64,000 bases of DNA, from positions 62,001 to 126,000 of the forward strand of contig NBAZ01000022.1 in the NCBI GenBank assembly GCA_002794735.1, given 5' to 3'. Below, in pieces: positions 12,169-24,824 of this stretch. How positions within the stretch are numbered: position 1 is the stretch's first letter; every line of letters begins with the position of its first letter. This stretch comes from Pyrrhoderma lamaoense (lineage: Eukaryota > Basidiomycota > Agaricomycetes > Hymenochaetales > Hymenochaetaceae). The position numbers were made by a program, and so were the translations under genes. The notes beneath the pieces were generated by a model. That model did not search any database. It was not told the DNA's origin and worked only from the letters and a program-made list of their open reading frames with translations.

Positions 12169-13020
12169 ATGTTCGCGTGGAACATCCTTTCTACGCTCTC
12201 CCTTCTTGTCTCTCTGACTGCCCCAGCTGTTGCCCAGACTATCGTCTACGATTCAATACACAATAAGACGTCTATAGCTGGAACTTGGTCATCTGGCGCA
12301 AAGAATGTTGTAACTGGCTCGGTATGCATACTCAATACCCACTAAATTGCAAGGAATATTACTCAAGTTTGAACATTTACAAATTAGGGTTTCGCACAAC
12401 CTGCCAATCTTACGTTCACGTTTCCGTCAACAACTGGCGTTTCATACTCTTTGTATGCTGACTTTATTCTCTTGATAAACTACTGTTACTCAACTCTTTC
12501 AATTTGAAGCACTGATGATGGTTTTTATGAGGTCGCTCGCTACCGGTTTACCGCCAATGCGACTCAACCTTCATGTATCACTGGTGTCCTGAACTGGGCC
12601 CATGGTACATACGATCTACTCTCGAACGGATCTATACTTTTTACCCCATTCGGTGATGGTTATCAATTGGTACAGGACCCTTGTGCTGCAGAATCAGCCA
12701 TTATCGAAAACTTCAACTACACAGAGCTTTATCAGTCGTGGAGAATCTTCCAAGACCCCACTGATGGCTACAAGCTCCACCTATTCGAATTTGATGGCAC
12801 CCCTGTTGCCCCTCAGTTCCAGCTTTCTACAACACCAAATATGTTGCCCACTCAGAGTCTGCGTAACGTAACAGTTGAATTCACGAGCCAAGACGGATTT
12901 GTGAATACAGGCAAAAAGATGAAGAGGGATACTAACTCAGCAAGCCATGCAATGAGTAGTGCGATTGGGGCTAGCGTTTTCTTGGCTACAATCAGTAGTA
13001 TAGTGTCAATGGCACTTTGA
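12169..13020 (+). CDS. ROT1: Rot1-family ER chaperone
   Basis: Rot1 is a fungal ER membrane chaperone needed for protein folding and cell-wall beta-1,6-glucan. Three exons, 12169-12321, 12388-12452 and 12510-13020, close in phase to 242 residues. A signal peptide (about residues 1-22, ending PAVAQ) precedes the family hallmarks IAGTWSSGAKNVVTG, TTGVSYSFTDDGFYEVARYR, TGVLNWAHGTYDLLSNGS, DPCAAES, a YTELYQSWR segment and LHLFEFDG. N-glycosylation sequons (NKT, NLT, NAT, NGS, NYT, NVT) fit an ER-lumenal protein. The tail after KKMKRD is hydrophobic (GASVFLATISSIVSMAL) and would anchor it in the membrane. Intron 2 ends in TTTGAAG: only the C after this AAG keeps the SYSFTDD motif in frame. No disruption was seen. 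Confidence 0.9.
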
Positions 13021-13510
13021 TTTTTTGCCGTTTGATTTCCCTCAATCTTACATCACTTTCCGATTATTAATTCGTTAAGCGTGCTACTGGACATTGTGCG
13101 CTCACTGCAATTATCATTTTTCCTTATACTCTATGCTTTTTTTGGACTTACATTATTACATACCCTGCATGCAGGCCTTCCGCTCCTTCTGTTTAGTCTC
13201 TAAAAACGCAAACTTAATGTGTGATGCTAATACCCCTCATAACCTTTCCGTACATCTCGGTTGTCCTTACGTTTCATTCTCGGACTTCGGACTCGAGATT
13301 CGGGATTTCCCATTGCATGATCTCTCGTTTGCACAGAAAACTTTGAAGTAAACTGGGGGATTAATATTTTGACATGTAAAAATGAGTTTGCAACACATAA
13401 ATTTGAGGCATCATTGTCTGAGCTTTGCGATTTGGCGCTGCTTTAAAATAAAAATCTGCACAGAAGTCATCTTATCATTTATTATCTGATAAACATACGC
13501 CATCTAAGTT
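13021..13510. other. intergenic, nothing recognised
   Basis: 3' region of ROT1 and probable upstream region (or unrecognised first exon) of the kinase gene. The open frame at 13094-13351 has no motif. Confidence 0.4.
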
Positions 13511-16500
13511 ATGCCTCCGGTAGTCAACAACTTAGTAAAACCAAGTCATCTTTGGGCTCTAGTTTCGTACATAGGGACCCATCTATTGATAAATTTAGGC
13601 TTAGTTATGCTACATCTATCAATCATAGTGCTTTAACAGTAAGAAGTGAGACAGGTCACAAACGTATACGCGTATGTACTTTTCGTTATTGATCTTAACG
13701 TATATGGTGACCCAATTGTATCATTCTACACTGTAGATATGTGACTGGAAGCATTCTAATAGTACAGCTGATGTTGTCGCTGTGAAAATATTACCAAAAA
13801 TCATCGATAGCAATGAGTCGAGAAGTAGGTTAGAACGGGAATTGAAACAAGTAATGGCCGATGGTTTCAAATCAGGGGAAAGTTCTTCGACCACAGCGGC
13901 CAAGTTGGAAGCAAAAGCTACAGCTTGTATAAAGCCGAAATGAGTAAAAGATTATCAAAATCCTTGAAGGAACTCAAGATCCTTCTTAATCTAGATCACA
14001 AAAACCTACCACGAACCTGCGGATTCATCGAGACTGCTTCAGACCTTTTGGCTATCAGCGTGTATGAGAAAGGAGGGACACTTGTTGAGCGTCTCGAACG
14101 ATACGGAGCTAATTTCTCCGAAGAGAAAGCTTCTGAATTTACTCGGTTCGTGGTTCTTTCTCTTCGATTGTTTAGGAAAGTTATGAATTCTACGACTACA
14201 ACTTAGACAAATAGCCTCCGGACTGGGATATTTACATGGTAAAGGAATCGTTCACTGTAACCTTGAGTAAGTTTCTATGTCTCCAGCCAGTACTTCTTAT
14301 TTATAACCTTTTGTATTTCTTCTACTTAGTCCGGAACACATTGTCTTCAAAAGTTCTTATAGAGGTCCCGAGTCTGATGCTAATCTTGTTATTACCGGCT
14401 TCTCAGAGTGAGTTCTGGATTTTTTTTTCTTGAGCGTGGAAGAAAATTGTGCTTAATAGGTATTTTCCATTAGATCTATCACAGTAAGTCCAACCCAGCC
14501 ACAGAAAGTGTATCAGCTCTATGGGTTTGGACCTTTTACATCTCCCGACAGAACAGTAGTTGTCCAGCATGCTTCAAAGGTTGACACATGGTCCCTTGGG
14601 TAAGACCATACACGAGTATTTTTTAAATATTGAAAATTCATAATTCACTGTCTACTAGAGCGATTGTATTCTTCATGTTGTCAGGATCGCCCCCTTACCC
14701 TGAAGCTGACGATCCGGAAGGGAAAAAGGGTCCACTGATTTTCCCCGGGTCATCCTCAACATCCATTAGTGGCGATGGTAAGTACTTTATCGGCGTGTGC
14801 AAATACTCAATTTCAATTAACTACATAAATTGAATGTATTTAGCCAAGACAATTATGATTTGGTGCCTTCGTGCGAGAATCTCGGACAGGGCATCCATTG
14901 CAGGTTTACAAAACCACAAAGTGAGTGGAATGATGATATTATTCATTCGTTCGCCAAGGGAAATATCTCCTTATAAAGACATTTTTCTAGTGGCTGACAA
15001 ACCCCGTCGTCTCGAATAAACTCGGCAAACACTTACAGTGGAAGACATCGTTAGAGAACTATAAGAAAAGGATAAAATCGAGTCCTGATAGTCAGCCTCC
15101 AGCGGAGGAAAAGGTAGTGACTCGATGGGAAAGAGAAAATAAGATCACCAAGGAAGGATATATTCTAAAACGTCTTAAGAAACTGGGCGAAGGAGCATAC
15201 GGAAGTGTATATGTAAGCTTACGACACTTTGCGGACGAGGCTTTTCACGTCTATCTCTCCCTCTTACCACATGTGCTCATATTAAAATTATAATGTAGCA
15301 AGGTCAATTATCTCAAGGAAGTGAACCACCATCAACCATTGCTGTTAAAACAATCTCAAAAAAGGTCGATTATGAAACTATACTTCATGACGCTTTAAGA
15401 GCAATAGATACTACACTAAAGTCTAACCCTTCTACCGATTTCAATGCTCTCTCATCCAAAATAGGAAAGATAGTCAAATCAAACTATGAAAAGGGTGCAA
15501 AGCATACCAAGTCAATTGTTATGAGTGAAATCGGTCCATGGCAAAAACTCGATCACAAGAACATTGTAAGCCAACAAGCTAGTTCTTAATCATCCAACTA
15601 TTGCTTATTGTTACTTTTCTAGTTGAAGTTTAAAGGAGCTTGGTACCATGATCCCCATGAAGTCTTCCTTTTTATGGAAGAGGCTAAAGGCGGTACCTTA
15701 CTATCATACCTTAAGAAACATGGGAGACTTTCTGATCGTGAACTCTCCTTCCTTGCTCAGTTAGTATAATCATTTCTCATCAAGTAATCAAACATTAAAA
15801 GATTTTTCTCTAGCCAGCTGTACAGTGGTGTAAATCACTTGGACAATGTGCAAATTGTTCACCGAGATATAAAGTGTGTCTTTTCTTACCTTTGTTCTAT
15901 TTCTAAACATAAGTTATTGATTAATGTTTACGCTAGAGCCGACAACATTCTTTTGGAGTATCCGGGTGACACTCCGATTGAAAAACAGATTTTCAAGATC
16001 TGTGACTTCGGATCGTAAGTATTAAAATCCGAGTTCAAACAGAAATGACACCCTAATAGAAATGAAACTAATAGTTCAAAGTGCTTGAATGGGAAGAAGC
16101 TACAAGGTTACTGTTCATACGGTACTATGATCTACACTGCACCGGAAGTTTTGAGCCTTAAACCATACGATTGCAAATCTAATGTATGGCCTATAACGTG
16201 AGAAGATACTTTATTTATTCATCATAATCGAGGATCATTCTGAGCAACTGCATACATCCTTCTAGTGTACTTCTTATCGAAGCATACTTAGGTAGTCTGA
16301 TCAATGGTTACGGTTTATTCTGGGTCAATAACCCGGGACAGTGTGATAGGAAAGACCTAGAATATGTTCTCGAGATGAAGGGAAAGAATAAAAAAGATCT
16401 TGATACTTTGAGTCAACAAGGACGAATGTTCTTAAATATTGAGGCAGCAATTGTCAAAAAAATCGTCAAGGAGCCTTTATTGTCGTTATCTGGGCCTGGA

Positions 16501-17179
16501 TGGGTCGGCTTGTCGGACAACGGCGAGTAATCATTAATATAATAAGAATAATAAATTATTCATGGTAAATTTTAGGAAAAGCCACTTTGGCTAAAGGATT
16601 TGTAAGGGACCCAGGAAAAAGGTGCACCGCGTCTTCTATACTCAAATCAAACCCTGTGAGTACTTAATTTTAATGTGGTGCGAAAACATGCACTGATATC
16701 AAATAACAGTGGTTTGAGAGCTACGGGTTGAGCACAGTGGTTGAAACCAGAAAGGTCCATGATTCCAGCAGAACAAGATCTCCTTCACCATCGCGAGGGA
16801 AGTCAGTAGTGTCCAGTTCGTCACGAGAAAAACAGAAGGGCTCTTCCAAGTTAAAAATTCCTTCATCCAAGTCCACCACTTCTACTAGTAGTCGCGCTGT
16901 CCGTAAATTAGGCAGCACAGATGCTACGAGTTCTAGGAAAGGAGTGCCTAAAAAAACAGCCAAGGATAGCGGAGAATCAACAACTTCATGGTCTCCATCA
17001 TTTCTCGATCCAGCACATTGAGAACTGATGCTTCATTCGGGAGTTCAGCATCGACTGCAACGCTGGTTGGCAAGGCAGAAAAGTCTACTACCAAACTGGA
17101 TGGCTCTGTAAGTAGCTTTAGTAATCAAAAAGAATACCAACTCATATATTTGTGATTGACACAGAAAAAGAATTCTTGA
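13511..17179 (+). CDS. Tandem pseudokinase-kinase protein
   Basis: Two protein-kinase domains in one many-exon gene. Domain 1 (about 13560-14930) keeps the beta-3 lysine (VAVK, Lys codon 13785-13787) but has HCN instead of HRD (14253-14261) and TGF instead of DFG (about 14394-14402), so it should be catalytically dead; VDTWSLG and RASIAGLQNHKW mark its C-lobe. Domain 2 starts LKKLGEGAYGSVY (about 15180) and has IAVK, IVHRDIKADNILL (HRD 15860-15868), CDFGS (16004-16012) and YTAPEVL, so it looks active; SNVWPIT replaces the usual S-D-V-W-S. Both domains share a long insert between the lysine strand and a LDHKN motif, which suggests internal duplication. A Ser/Lys-rich tail (16740-17100) ends KKNS. 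Single missing bases are likely at 13925-13926 and 17001-17003. The true start is unresolved; 13511 is only the nearest ATG and lies in a different frame from the first exon. Confidence 0.7.
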
Positions 17180-19103
17180 GGCATATCGCCTATGATAAGT
17201 GTACATAACAATAAGTAAAAGATAATATTTAGCTTTTAAACTGAGTATAGTAGATAAAATCGACACCCGAGTACGTGAATATACAGGGTATCTCTTGTCA
17301 TAAGAGGCATGCTTTGGTTTTAATGCTATATATTTGTATATCTCTGTAACATCGGGATACTTACAGGAAGAGGTCATATACAGGTAAATTAAAACTTCGG
17401 GGTACTGGAGCCTGAGCTATAAGTATATAGACTATCGTAGACTTATGCGATGAATCAGAACGCCGTTCCCATCCAATGGTCTTCTAACAAAAGAGTTGGT
17501 GCCTGTCTTTGAGACAAGAACATTCATGGAAGTTAAATTTACTATAGCGGGCATTTTATAGATGAATGTCCGTACACTTCAAAATTCGACTTCTAGATTA
17601 ATAGATAACCCCTCGTCCTGAGTGACTAAACACAGGTTGGGACCATCTGCTAAGCCTGAAACTATTGTACAGAGCACATCGAAGGAAGTCCCAGATCGCT
17701 GTCAAGAGTACCTGCTCGTCATTGAGGCTTTTGTACTGATGCAGGGTCTAGATAGGAGGACTCTTTATATGGTATATGGCAGTTCCATGTTGGGATGCTT
17801 GTTCACTACCCCATGGAATCATACACGGTCTCTTGATTTCTGGATTTTATGAGTAGTATTATGAGTAGTAACCAGCGATAGCCACAAGCACATGGTATCA
17901 AACGCTGGCGTTTCCCCGAGTTCCAGGGGTTATTTTATTAAGATCGTCGGCCTTTAGGAATAACATGCTACCTCCGCTCTGATCTTCTACAGTATAAAAA
18001 GTCTATCCAATTGTGTGAGTATCGAGTAACGCAGAAACAGTTCTAGGTTTCATATAGTGTGTTATCTCTCTGGCACCGGACAAAATGTACTCCTCAGAAG
18101 CTAGAAGGTGAACAATCTACCGAGGTCCATATTCTTTTCACAGGACACCTTCGAATACCTAGGTCGACGATGGTACTGCACCCGACTTCATGCTACTAGG
18201 AGAAACAATTTGATGTCTCCGTTAGTTTGTTACAAATCCAGTAATTCCTTTAATTATATTGTACTAGCATCAGCCAAGACCACGCCCTCAAGGAGCACAT
18301 CAATATCGATCATGAGCCGTAAACTTGAACCATATTTAGGGAGCCTGCCAGGTGATCATAGAAACTTGTTCTTATCGGAAGAATTGAAGATGCTTTGCCA
18401 GTAACCTATATTCTCATGCCCGTCTTATAATCTGGAAGTAGATCAGTGCTAAGAAAGAAAATATGGAAACCAGAGTAGCATATTAATGTATAAATCTATC
18501 GATTCTCGCAATGCCTCAAAACACTCAGTTTTGTTAAAAGAAACCTTGTGAAGTAATTAAATTGGGGTAGTGATCTATGAGTCATTATCGGTGAACACGT
18601 CAGTGAGGCCAACTCTTCGGAGTAATAGAAGCATAACCAAGTTTTTCTGGAGCCCTTGTCACATTTCTCCGGCTTGATTCTTGAGTATATAGTTGCCTAT
18701 GAGTTCTACGAGAGTGTATTTTTTTGATGCTTCTCATAAAATAAAGTTCAAGCCCCATATTTATGAACAGACGCTGGATATCTCGGACTCCTAATTCACA
18801 TCATAAAAGATTTCCGGCTCCTGTGTAAACGAAGGTATTGAATACAAACTCCCCTGATCAAATGAGAATATCAGCTTCTTCAGCGCTGGGATAAGTAAAG
18901 GCTCAGGATCTATACGAAAATTCCGGAACGCATATCAAGAATGAAGACCAAGAGCTTCCTCTTCACACATGATGTTGAATACTGCGTGATTGGATAGAAG
19001 TATTTACTGTTACACATACAATATCTCTGTATTTAGCATCTGCATTCCCTATGTTATCAGAAGTCCCCTTTCCAAAAGAAGAATGAAACACGATACTTAC
19101 CAT
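17180..19103. other. 1.9 kb spacer, nothing recognised
   Basis: Between the 3' ends of the kinase gene (plus) and HIS1 (minus). Open frames at 17622-17852 and 18108-18404 show no family motif and no plausible exon neighbours. A small or fast-evolving gene could be missed. Confidence 0.4.
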
Positions 19104-20321
19104 CTACACTCTACAATTATCCAATTTCAGTAACAACACGTCTTCTGCACCTGTTGTGACCAGTCTGTCCATAACCGTTGCCACATCCCTTTTCTCTACC
19201 ATAACACTCACTGCCACCCAGTTAGCTTCTTCTAGCGGACTGACTGTCGGCGCCCGTCTCCCTGGGGCAATGCGTGTGCACTCTACAAACTTGTCTCTGG
19301 GTATATTATACTGACATAATACATATTTATTTGAGGCAATGACACCTTCTATCCGCTTGGTGATAAGCTCAATTAATGGTGCAAGGTGGGCGTGTTTCGG
19401 TTTTGAGGATTTGATAAGTACCGCTTCTGTAGGCAATACAGTAGCAATAGCGTGAAGACCAGCCGCACGCATTGTATCTCCGGACTCTGGAGAGAGAGTT
19501 AGAAAGCGCCTCCATATATGTGCATTACAAACTCACCAACTAAGTCAACTAAACAAACCCCCAAATATTAGCCTCCAACTTGATCTCGAATTGGAAAAAC
19601 TCACCAATTCCGTCGGCTAGTCCAAGCGCACAAGCGGCTTCTACACTGCCACCAACATATTCTATCTGTGTACGTTTTTCCCCCTCTAACCCGAGTTCAT
19701 CGTCAATTTTCTTGAAGTACTCGCCGGCAAGTACCTCAAAACTTGTGACAACGCGTTTTCCTGCAAGAGATTTGACATCTTTTATTGAACCTGACTCGGG
19801 TACTTGTACTTGTAACGCGCATTTTCCAAATCCAAGTTTCGATATTTCGGTAACATGTTCTTGCATATTGGCTTCTAGGACAACGTCATGGCCAGTGATA
19901 CCGAGGTCGACGTTTCCTTTTCCAACAAAAGAGGGTATGTCAGAGGCCGGTAGAAATACACTAGCTATGGTGTCAACCAGACTTAAAAATTCAATTAGGG
20001 GTAACTGTACATACAGCGCGATCTGGTGATTCTGTACAAGGCAAACATCTAGACGGTTATGTCTTCTAAATTGAATGTCGGCGCCTGTACTTTGGTATAT
20101 TAAGTCAGTGCTCATAACAAGAGTGACTATAAAGTGTCCGGACCTGATAGTATTTCTAAGCACTTTTCATGCAAGCGTCCTGTGAGATGAATTTGTTTAC
20201 TATGTTTATTCATGTATAGAGAAACAGAGTATATGCACCTTTTTTCGGTATTGCAAAGAGTAATCGGCCATCTAGGGAGTCGAGATTTACTACAAGCCAT
20301 ATATGTGTCAGTCTGCTCCAT
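19104..20321 (-). CDS. HIS1: ATP phosphoribosyltransferase (first step of histidine synthesis)
   Basis: Joins ATP and PRPP to phosphoribosyl-ATP and is the feedback-controlled entry step to histidine. Exons: about 20321-20239, 20179-20144, 20084-20015, 19960-19605, 19548-19537 and 19486-19104. The first ends LLFAIPKKG, the second is GRLHEKCLEILSG, the third ADIQFRRHNRLDVCLVQN. Then come VFLPASDIPSFVGKGNVDLGITG, YVGGSVEAACALGLADGI, a 12-nt exon (VDLV), and ESGDTMRAAGL with the C-terminal regulatory domain (KHAHLAPLIELITKRIEGVI). Phases agree from exon 1's end onward. The start is uncertain: the frame carrying AIPKKG has no ATG, whereas MEQTDTYMAC at 20321 is in another frame; one missing base near 20285-20295 would join them. 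The enzyme stands alone and not fused to other histidine enzymes. Confidence 0.9.
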
Positions 20322-20756
20322 ATGAACTGTCTTTTTGTCGAAGAACGCACACATTGTGATAGTTGCTTTATTACTCGTATAATGAGCGTCTGTGAGTTGA
20401 GTCACTTTTTTTGAGTGCGAAACTTCACATTAGATCGACGCAGAACATACATTACTTTTATTACGTAATTATCTAATCTATATGCAGTGCATCATTGCAT
20501 GTTTGGTGAATAAAGCAAATTAACTCTAGTGCATTGCAGCAGTGCAAACGGCGAGGAAAACATAAAATGTTTGCTTCTTTCCGATCTTATCAAAGAAGCA
20601 CTTTGATGCTAATATACCTTCACAATATATACACATTTGCGAATGCTAGTGCTATGTTCACAAAAGACGCTCACTAGTTATAGCAATCATCCTCACTCAT
20701 ATTTCTGTCTTTCAAAATGTCACACAAATGATAAACTGAGACTCTTATAGGAGAAT
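20322..20756. other. divergent intergenic region
   Basis: Between HIS1 (minus) and the next plus-strand gene; presumably holds both promoters. No specific site was recognised. Confidence 0.5.
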
Positions 20757-22255
20757 ATGGAGTACAGAGTCAGTCACTATCCCCCCTCCTCCCCGTTGAG
20801 CTCTGACTTTGCCTGTAGCTGAGAATCAAAGTATTCACTTCCTCGGTTTTACCAATGCCACGAGTGTATTTCGTTCGCTTACTCGTGCTATCCTCGTAGC
20901 TGCTCGGAGATCGTTATCAGTCCTCATTGATCTGTTGGAAGATGATAACCACGAAGAAATCCTAGATGGACTCGAAAGTGGTTCTGACATAGACCTCGAG
21001 TTGGAGCTTGAGATAGAAACGCCTGATGGGCTCAAAATATACAGTAATATCGAACCTGAAAATGTCGAGGTTGTAGCTTCGTATAACTGGATTAACTCAA
21101 TACAGCCTACGATTATCGTTCCAGGTAAGTATTAAAACCAGCTGCAAGCAATAAAGCATATGTACATTACATAATATTCAATTCTTACAGGTCACCCTCG
21201 TATCTGGAACTACAGGCAGACGCCATTCACTTCACCTAAAGATGGTGAAAAGAAATTAGAAGTTATAGATCAGAATCGCTTCCGACTTACAAGATACCCC
21301 CTCTTGCCACTGGTTGCCTCCGTACACCACATGAATCCAGATTTCGACTTTTCTTCTGTTGATATAGTCACGGATCGCAATAACCTTTTGAAGCTTCTGC
21401 GTTGGGTGCGCTTGATTGGGGGGCTTGACGGCGTAAGACTTGACAACAATTTTCGCATTGATCTTCAGGTTGTTGGCAACACTGTGCTATTTATTCGCCG
21501 TGAACTAGAAAATATCGGAACGACCGAAGGAAGCACATTTCGATTGAACTTCGATGATTATACAACTACGTACCCATCACAATTCGAGGGTAGCACCTCC
21601 AATCATAGAGTCATTAACTACGTAAGAGTTAGTCCTTTACGTTGCATTGATAATATTCTTATAAAGATCTTTATTGAAGGACTATGGAGGGCTTAAGCTA
21701 CTAGTCCGATTTAAAGTGGATGCTTGTTTGCCTATTGGTAGCGAATCAGATACCAAAGAAGAGATTCGCTCTTATAATTTAGATTGTGACAAACTCCTTG
21801 GATCTTTGTCCTCCAATGATTTGAATATCCTCTCCGGGGGTAAACTCGTTCCTCAGGAATCCTTACTTAAACTACGTACGATGCAACAATGGGCTGCGTC
21901 GATGGAACAAAACTGGGACAAAATCTTTCCCAGCATCTTCTTCGCTCAAATTCACAGACAGTTCATTGGTGTACACAGACAAGGGAAAATTAGGCGCATT
22001 AGAGAATACACCTATACCGACCAAACCATTATTGAACAGAGGAGGAAGCAACAAACAGAACTCGACAGACTATGTATATTGCTCAAAATAATAAAGGAGG
22101 CAGCATTTACACATGGGAGAAGGGCCTACCTATCGCTTATCTATCGCAAAGAAACAGGAAAGTTGGAGATATTCAAAAGACGTCCACAGGATGCATTACC
22201 TAGCACATGGATGGCAAAATTTGAAAAGCCGAAACGCACGAATACCACAAAGTAG
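20757..22255 (+). CDS. Fungal conserved family of unknown function (often mislabelled geranylgeranyl pyrophosphate synthetase)
   Basis: Three exons: 20757-21124, 21191-21621 and 21680-22255. Exons 2 and 3 are in phase. Diagnostic stretches are VVASYNWINSIQPTIIVPG running over the first intron into HPRIWNY, FDFSSVDIVTDRNNLLKLLR, FRIDLQVVGNTVLFIRRE, FEGSTSNHRVINY and YGGLKLLVRFKVDAC. As I remember it, this fungal family is often annotated as geranylgeranyl pyrophosphate synthetase, but no prenyltransferase D-D-x-x-D motif is visible, so I do not accept that name. The acidic and E-x-D-like positions late in the protein might suggest a nuclease-like fold, but this is a guess. Intron 2 ends in TTGAAG (AAG acceptor). 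The ATG at 20757 reaches the main frame only if one T is removed from the TTT at 20808-20810. It ends about 220 bp before the convergent DPH2. Confidence 0.75.
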
Positions 22256-22473
22256 AGGAGAGCATCGCTAAAACGTGCGGACGGTATGTAAACTTCCGAT
22301 GTTCTAGACAGTCCCTGATGAAACCACGCTGACCTAAAACCCCGAACAGTTATATTATCTGGTTTTATTACAGATGTAAATCCCATAGCATTACATGGTC
22401 TGATTGAAACTAGAAGTAAAAATTGCCTTTTTTAAACTATGAACCAAATTTGTACAGTCTGATTAAAAATACA

Positions 22474-24553
22474 CTATACTTCTCCGTACCCCCGAGCTAT
22501 TCCCGTTCGCCCCTGCTCCAGGATGCTGGGTCCGTCGTGTCCTAAACGCGGATCTAAACCCTGGTAAGATCGTTCCTGAAGAAAGTGTGCTGAAATAGAT
22601 TATGAGTAAAATATCATATAGCATTTTTGGAGACAAAATACTCTTACCAGCAGCACTATTATGTAGTTTGGCGATAGCATTTTCCTGTGATCGTTGTATT
22701 AATTCTTGGGAATTGTTCGATTCCTGTATCCCTTCAGAGTTTCGTAATTCTACAAAAAACCGCCGATTAATATGGATGCATGTGGAAGACTATGTAGATT
22801 CGGATAAAAATACGAACCATCATTATATCGCTTGGCATGACGGTATGTTCCTGAGACCAGTGAGAAACTTGGCTGGTCTGTATCAGAATTATCATTTTCC
22901 ACGGAGTTTCCGTTCTTACTCTCTGGATATAGTGTAAGTAAAATTAGAAAATATCGACATAAGAAGTATTACGACCTTCTAGGGAGGCCCTTGAAAGAAT
23001 TTCTTGGAAATCGAGGACATAATCACTGGTCCATGTTGGTTCGGTCTGTAAAGCAAGCCCTAACTCGAATGGGGTGATGATAGGACGAAGAAAATCCTAC
23101 ATAGGAGTTAGTCTTATCTCAAAAGGAATCTGTGTGCGTAAATATCGGTTTACCTTCGAATCAACCATGCCTTCAGTACAAGATACCCATATCCAACATT
23201 CAATCTCTAGGAAATTAGCTAGCTTTGCAGGATTAATTTTCCCAACGGACACCGTATAGGACTTTTTTTGCGCTTTCTTCAGCTGATTGCGGAGAAAACT
23301 AATGAGAGGAAGATAAGATGCTACATAACTCAATAAATGCATAATATTGCCAACATTGTTCCGGGAAAAGTACATACCTACACCCAAAGTACCGATAAGT
23401 ATCCCGAATACATCGGAATCTCTTGCTTTTTGGAGTATTGCGTATCGCCTTCTCAGCATTTTATTAGACACGTTTGATTGCGATTGTACACTTCTATAAG
23501 AAGGTGAATACGATATTATCTATATAACGCATTAGTTCAGGATTGATACTTTTGTATTCTTCTTACAGTATGCTTTGATGATGTCATAAGTATTTTCGTT
23601 AGTGTAGTTGACTCTTCGCCGACCCATAAAATGATTTTACGTTCATTGTCTTGGGGATGGCATGTTCGATCTCTGCATTACCGGGTATCACTCCATTACT
23701 CTCAGCAAGAGAGGCAGACGTTAAGGGATGGGTGAAACTTGGAATAGGATTATATAGCACTCTATAACGGTCCCCAACAGCAAGTCGTAACGCATGGACA
23801 AATTCACCTTTCAAATAGACATTATTAGACAACATTTTACATTGAACTAAGATTTGAATGTACCTGATATATGTGTGAGTTCCACAGCATGGCGGATTTC
23901 AAAGTCTTTCACGTCTACCAATTCTGCGTAACTGGTCGTAAGGTAGGCCGAAACCTTGTTTACAAGATCCTCGATATCAAGATTTGACCTCCCGAAAACA
24001 TAAAGTACAGGTAATCTGGATGTTCTACATATACATAGAATAAGGTAATGACGTCCAACACTGGATGTGCAAGTACTTACTGGCTTAAACAAGCATGTCC
24101 GTAGTGAATAACGAAGTCGGCATCCACATGTGATGCAGCAACTTCGTCAACACAACAGCTTATTTCCGTGATTTAGCTCAAAGTATTAAGTAGACATTAA
24201 TGGTTGATACCTTCCGTAGGACGTATCGGCAAGGACATATAACTCTCTTTCTTTTTCTAACCGTTGCCGCAGACAATGATACACTGGAACGGAGTCATGA
24301 AGTAATTCATCTGGAAATTGCAATGCTATCTGAAGGCGCACAGTCGATAAGCATTAGTATACGCAAGAAAGAGCTAGGAGTAAGGACAAACTCGCTTATA
24401 GTCGCCTTCTTGAATACAATTGATAGTCCTGTCGATCTCATAAAACTCGAGGAAATCACCCGAGGCGGGTAAAGGTGTCTTAGTGGCGTTTATATGGACC
24501 TCACGAGATATTACTTCTATGCCATTAGAAGAAAAGTCGGCTGTACTAGCCAT
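22474..24553 (-). CDS. DPH2: Diphthamide biosynthesis protein 2
   Basis: Partner of Dph1 in the radical-SAM-type complex that starts diphthamide formation on elongation factor 2. About ten exons. Exon 1 (24553-24392) ends [16 protein letters not shown]; exon 2 (24329-24211) gives [15 protein letters not shown] and ADTSYGS; exon 3 begins [20 protein letters not shown] with HACLS. Later exons carry [94 protein letters not shown] and the tail [20 protein letters not shown] with [12 protein letters not shown]. The Cys in SCCVDE fits the cluster-binding region of the family. Introns 2 and 4 appear to use AAG acceptors. Near 23640 the frame must jump by one base between MNVKS and ILWVGEES, probably an indel. 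Convergent with the preceding gene. Confidence 0.9.
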
Positions 24554-24824
24554 GGCACCTCTTTATAGCGGACTGTAGCCACAGTAACAGAGTTCCTAAG
24601 TTAAGAGTTATAGGTTCACTATACAGATACTGACATGTAATAAATTTTTAACTATCTTCACGTGGCTTACATAATAGTATATTGATACACGAACAGCACG
24701 AAACAAGTATTTCTGATAAAAATGTTATACAAAAATGTTATTGATTATGAATTGAGATTTAATACATATATGTGTACATGTACACGAGAATTATCTTCTT
24801 TGCAAGTTCTTTGAGATCTAGATG

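Noticed and set aside
19580..20029. Plus-strand open frame of 149 codons
   Set aside because: Antisense shadow of HIS1.
20757..22255. Naming the gene geranylgeranyl pyrophosphate synthetase
   Set aside because: The label exists for this family in annotations, but the catalytic aspartate-rich motifs are absent.
22602..22937. Plus-strand open frame with a hydrophobic, Cys-containing start
   Set aside because: It lies over the 3' exons of DPH2 on the minus strand, whose conserved tail explains the sequence.
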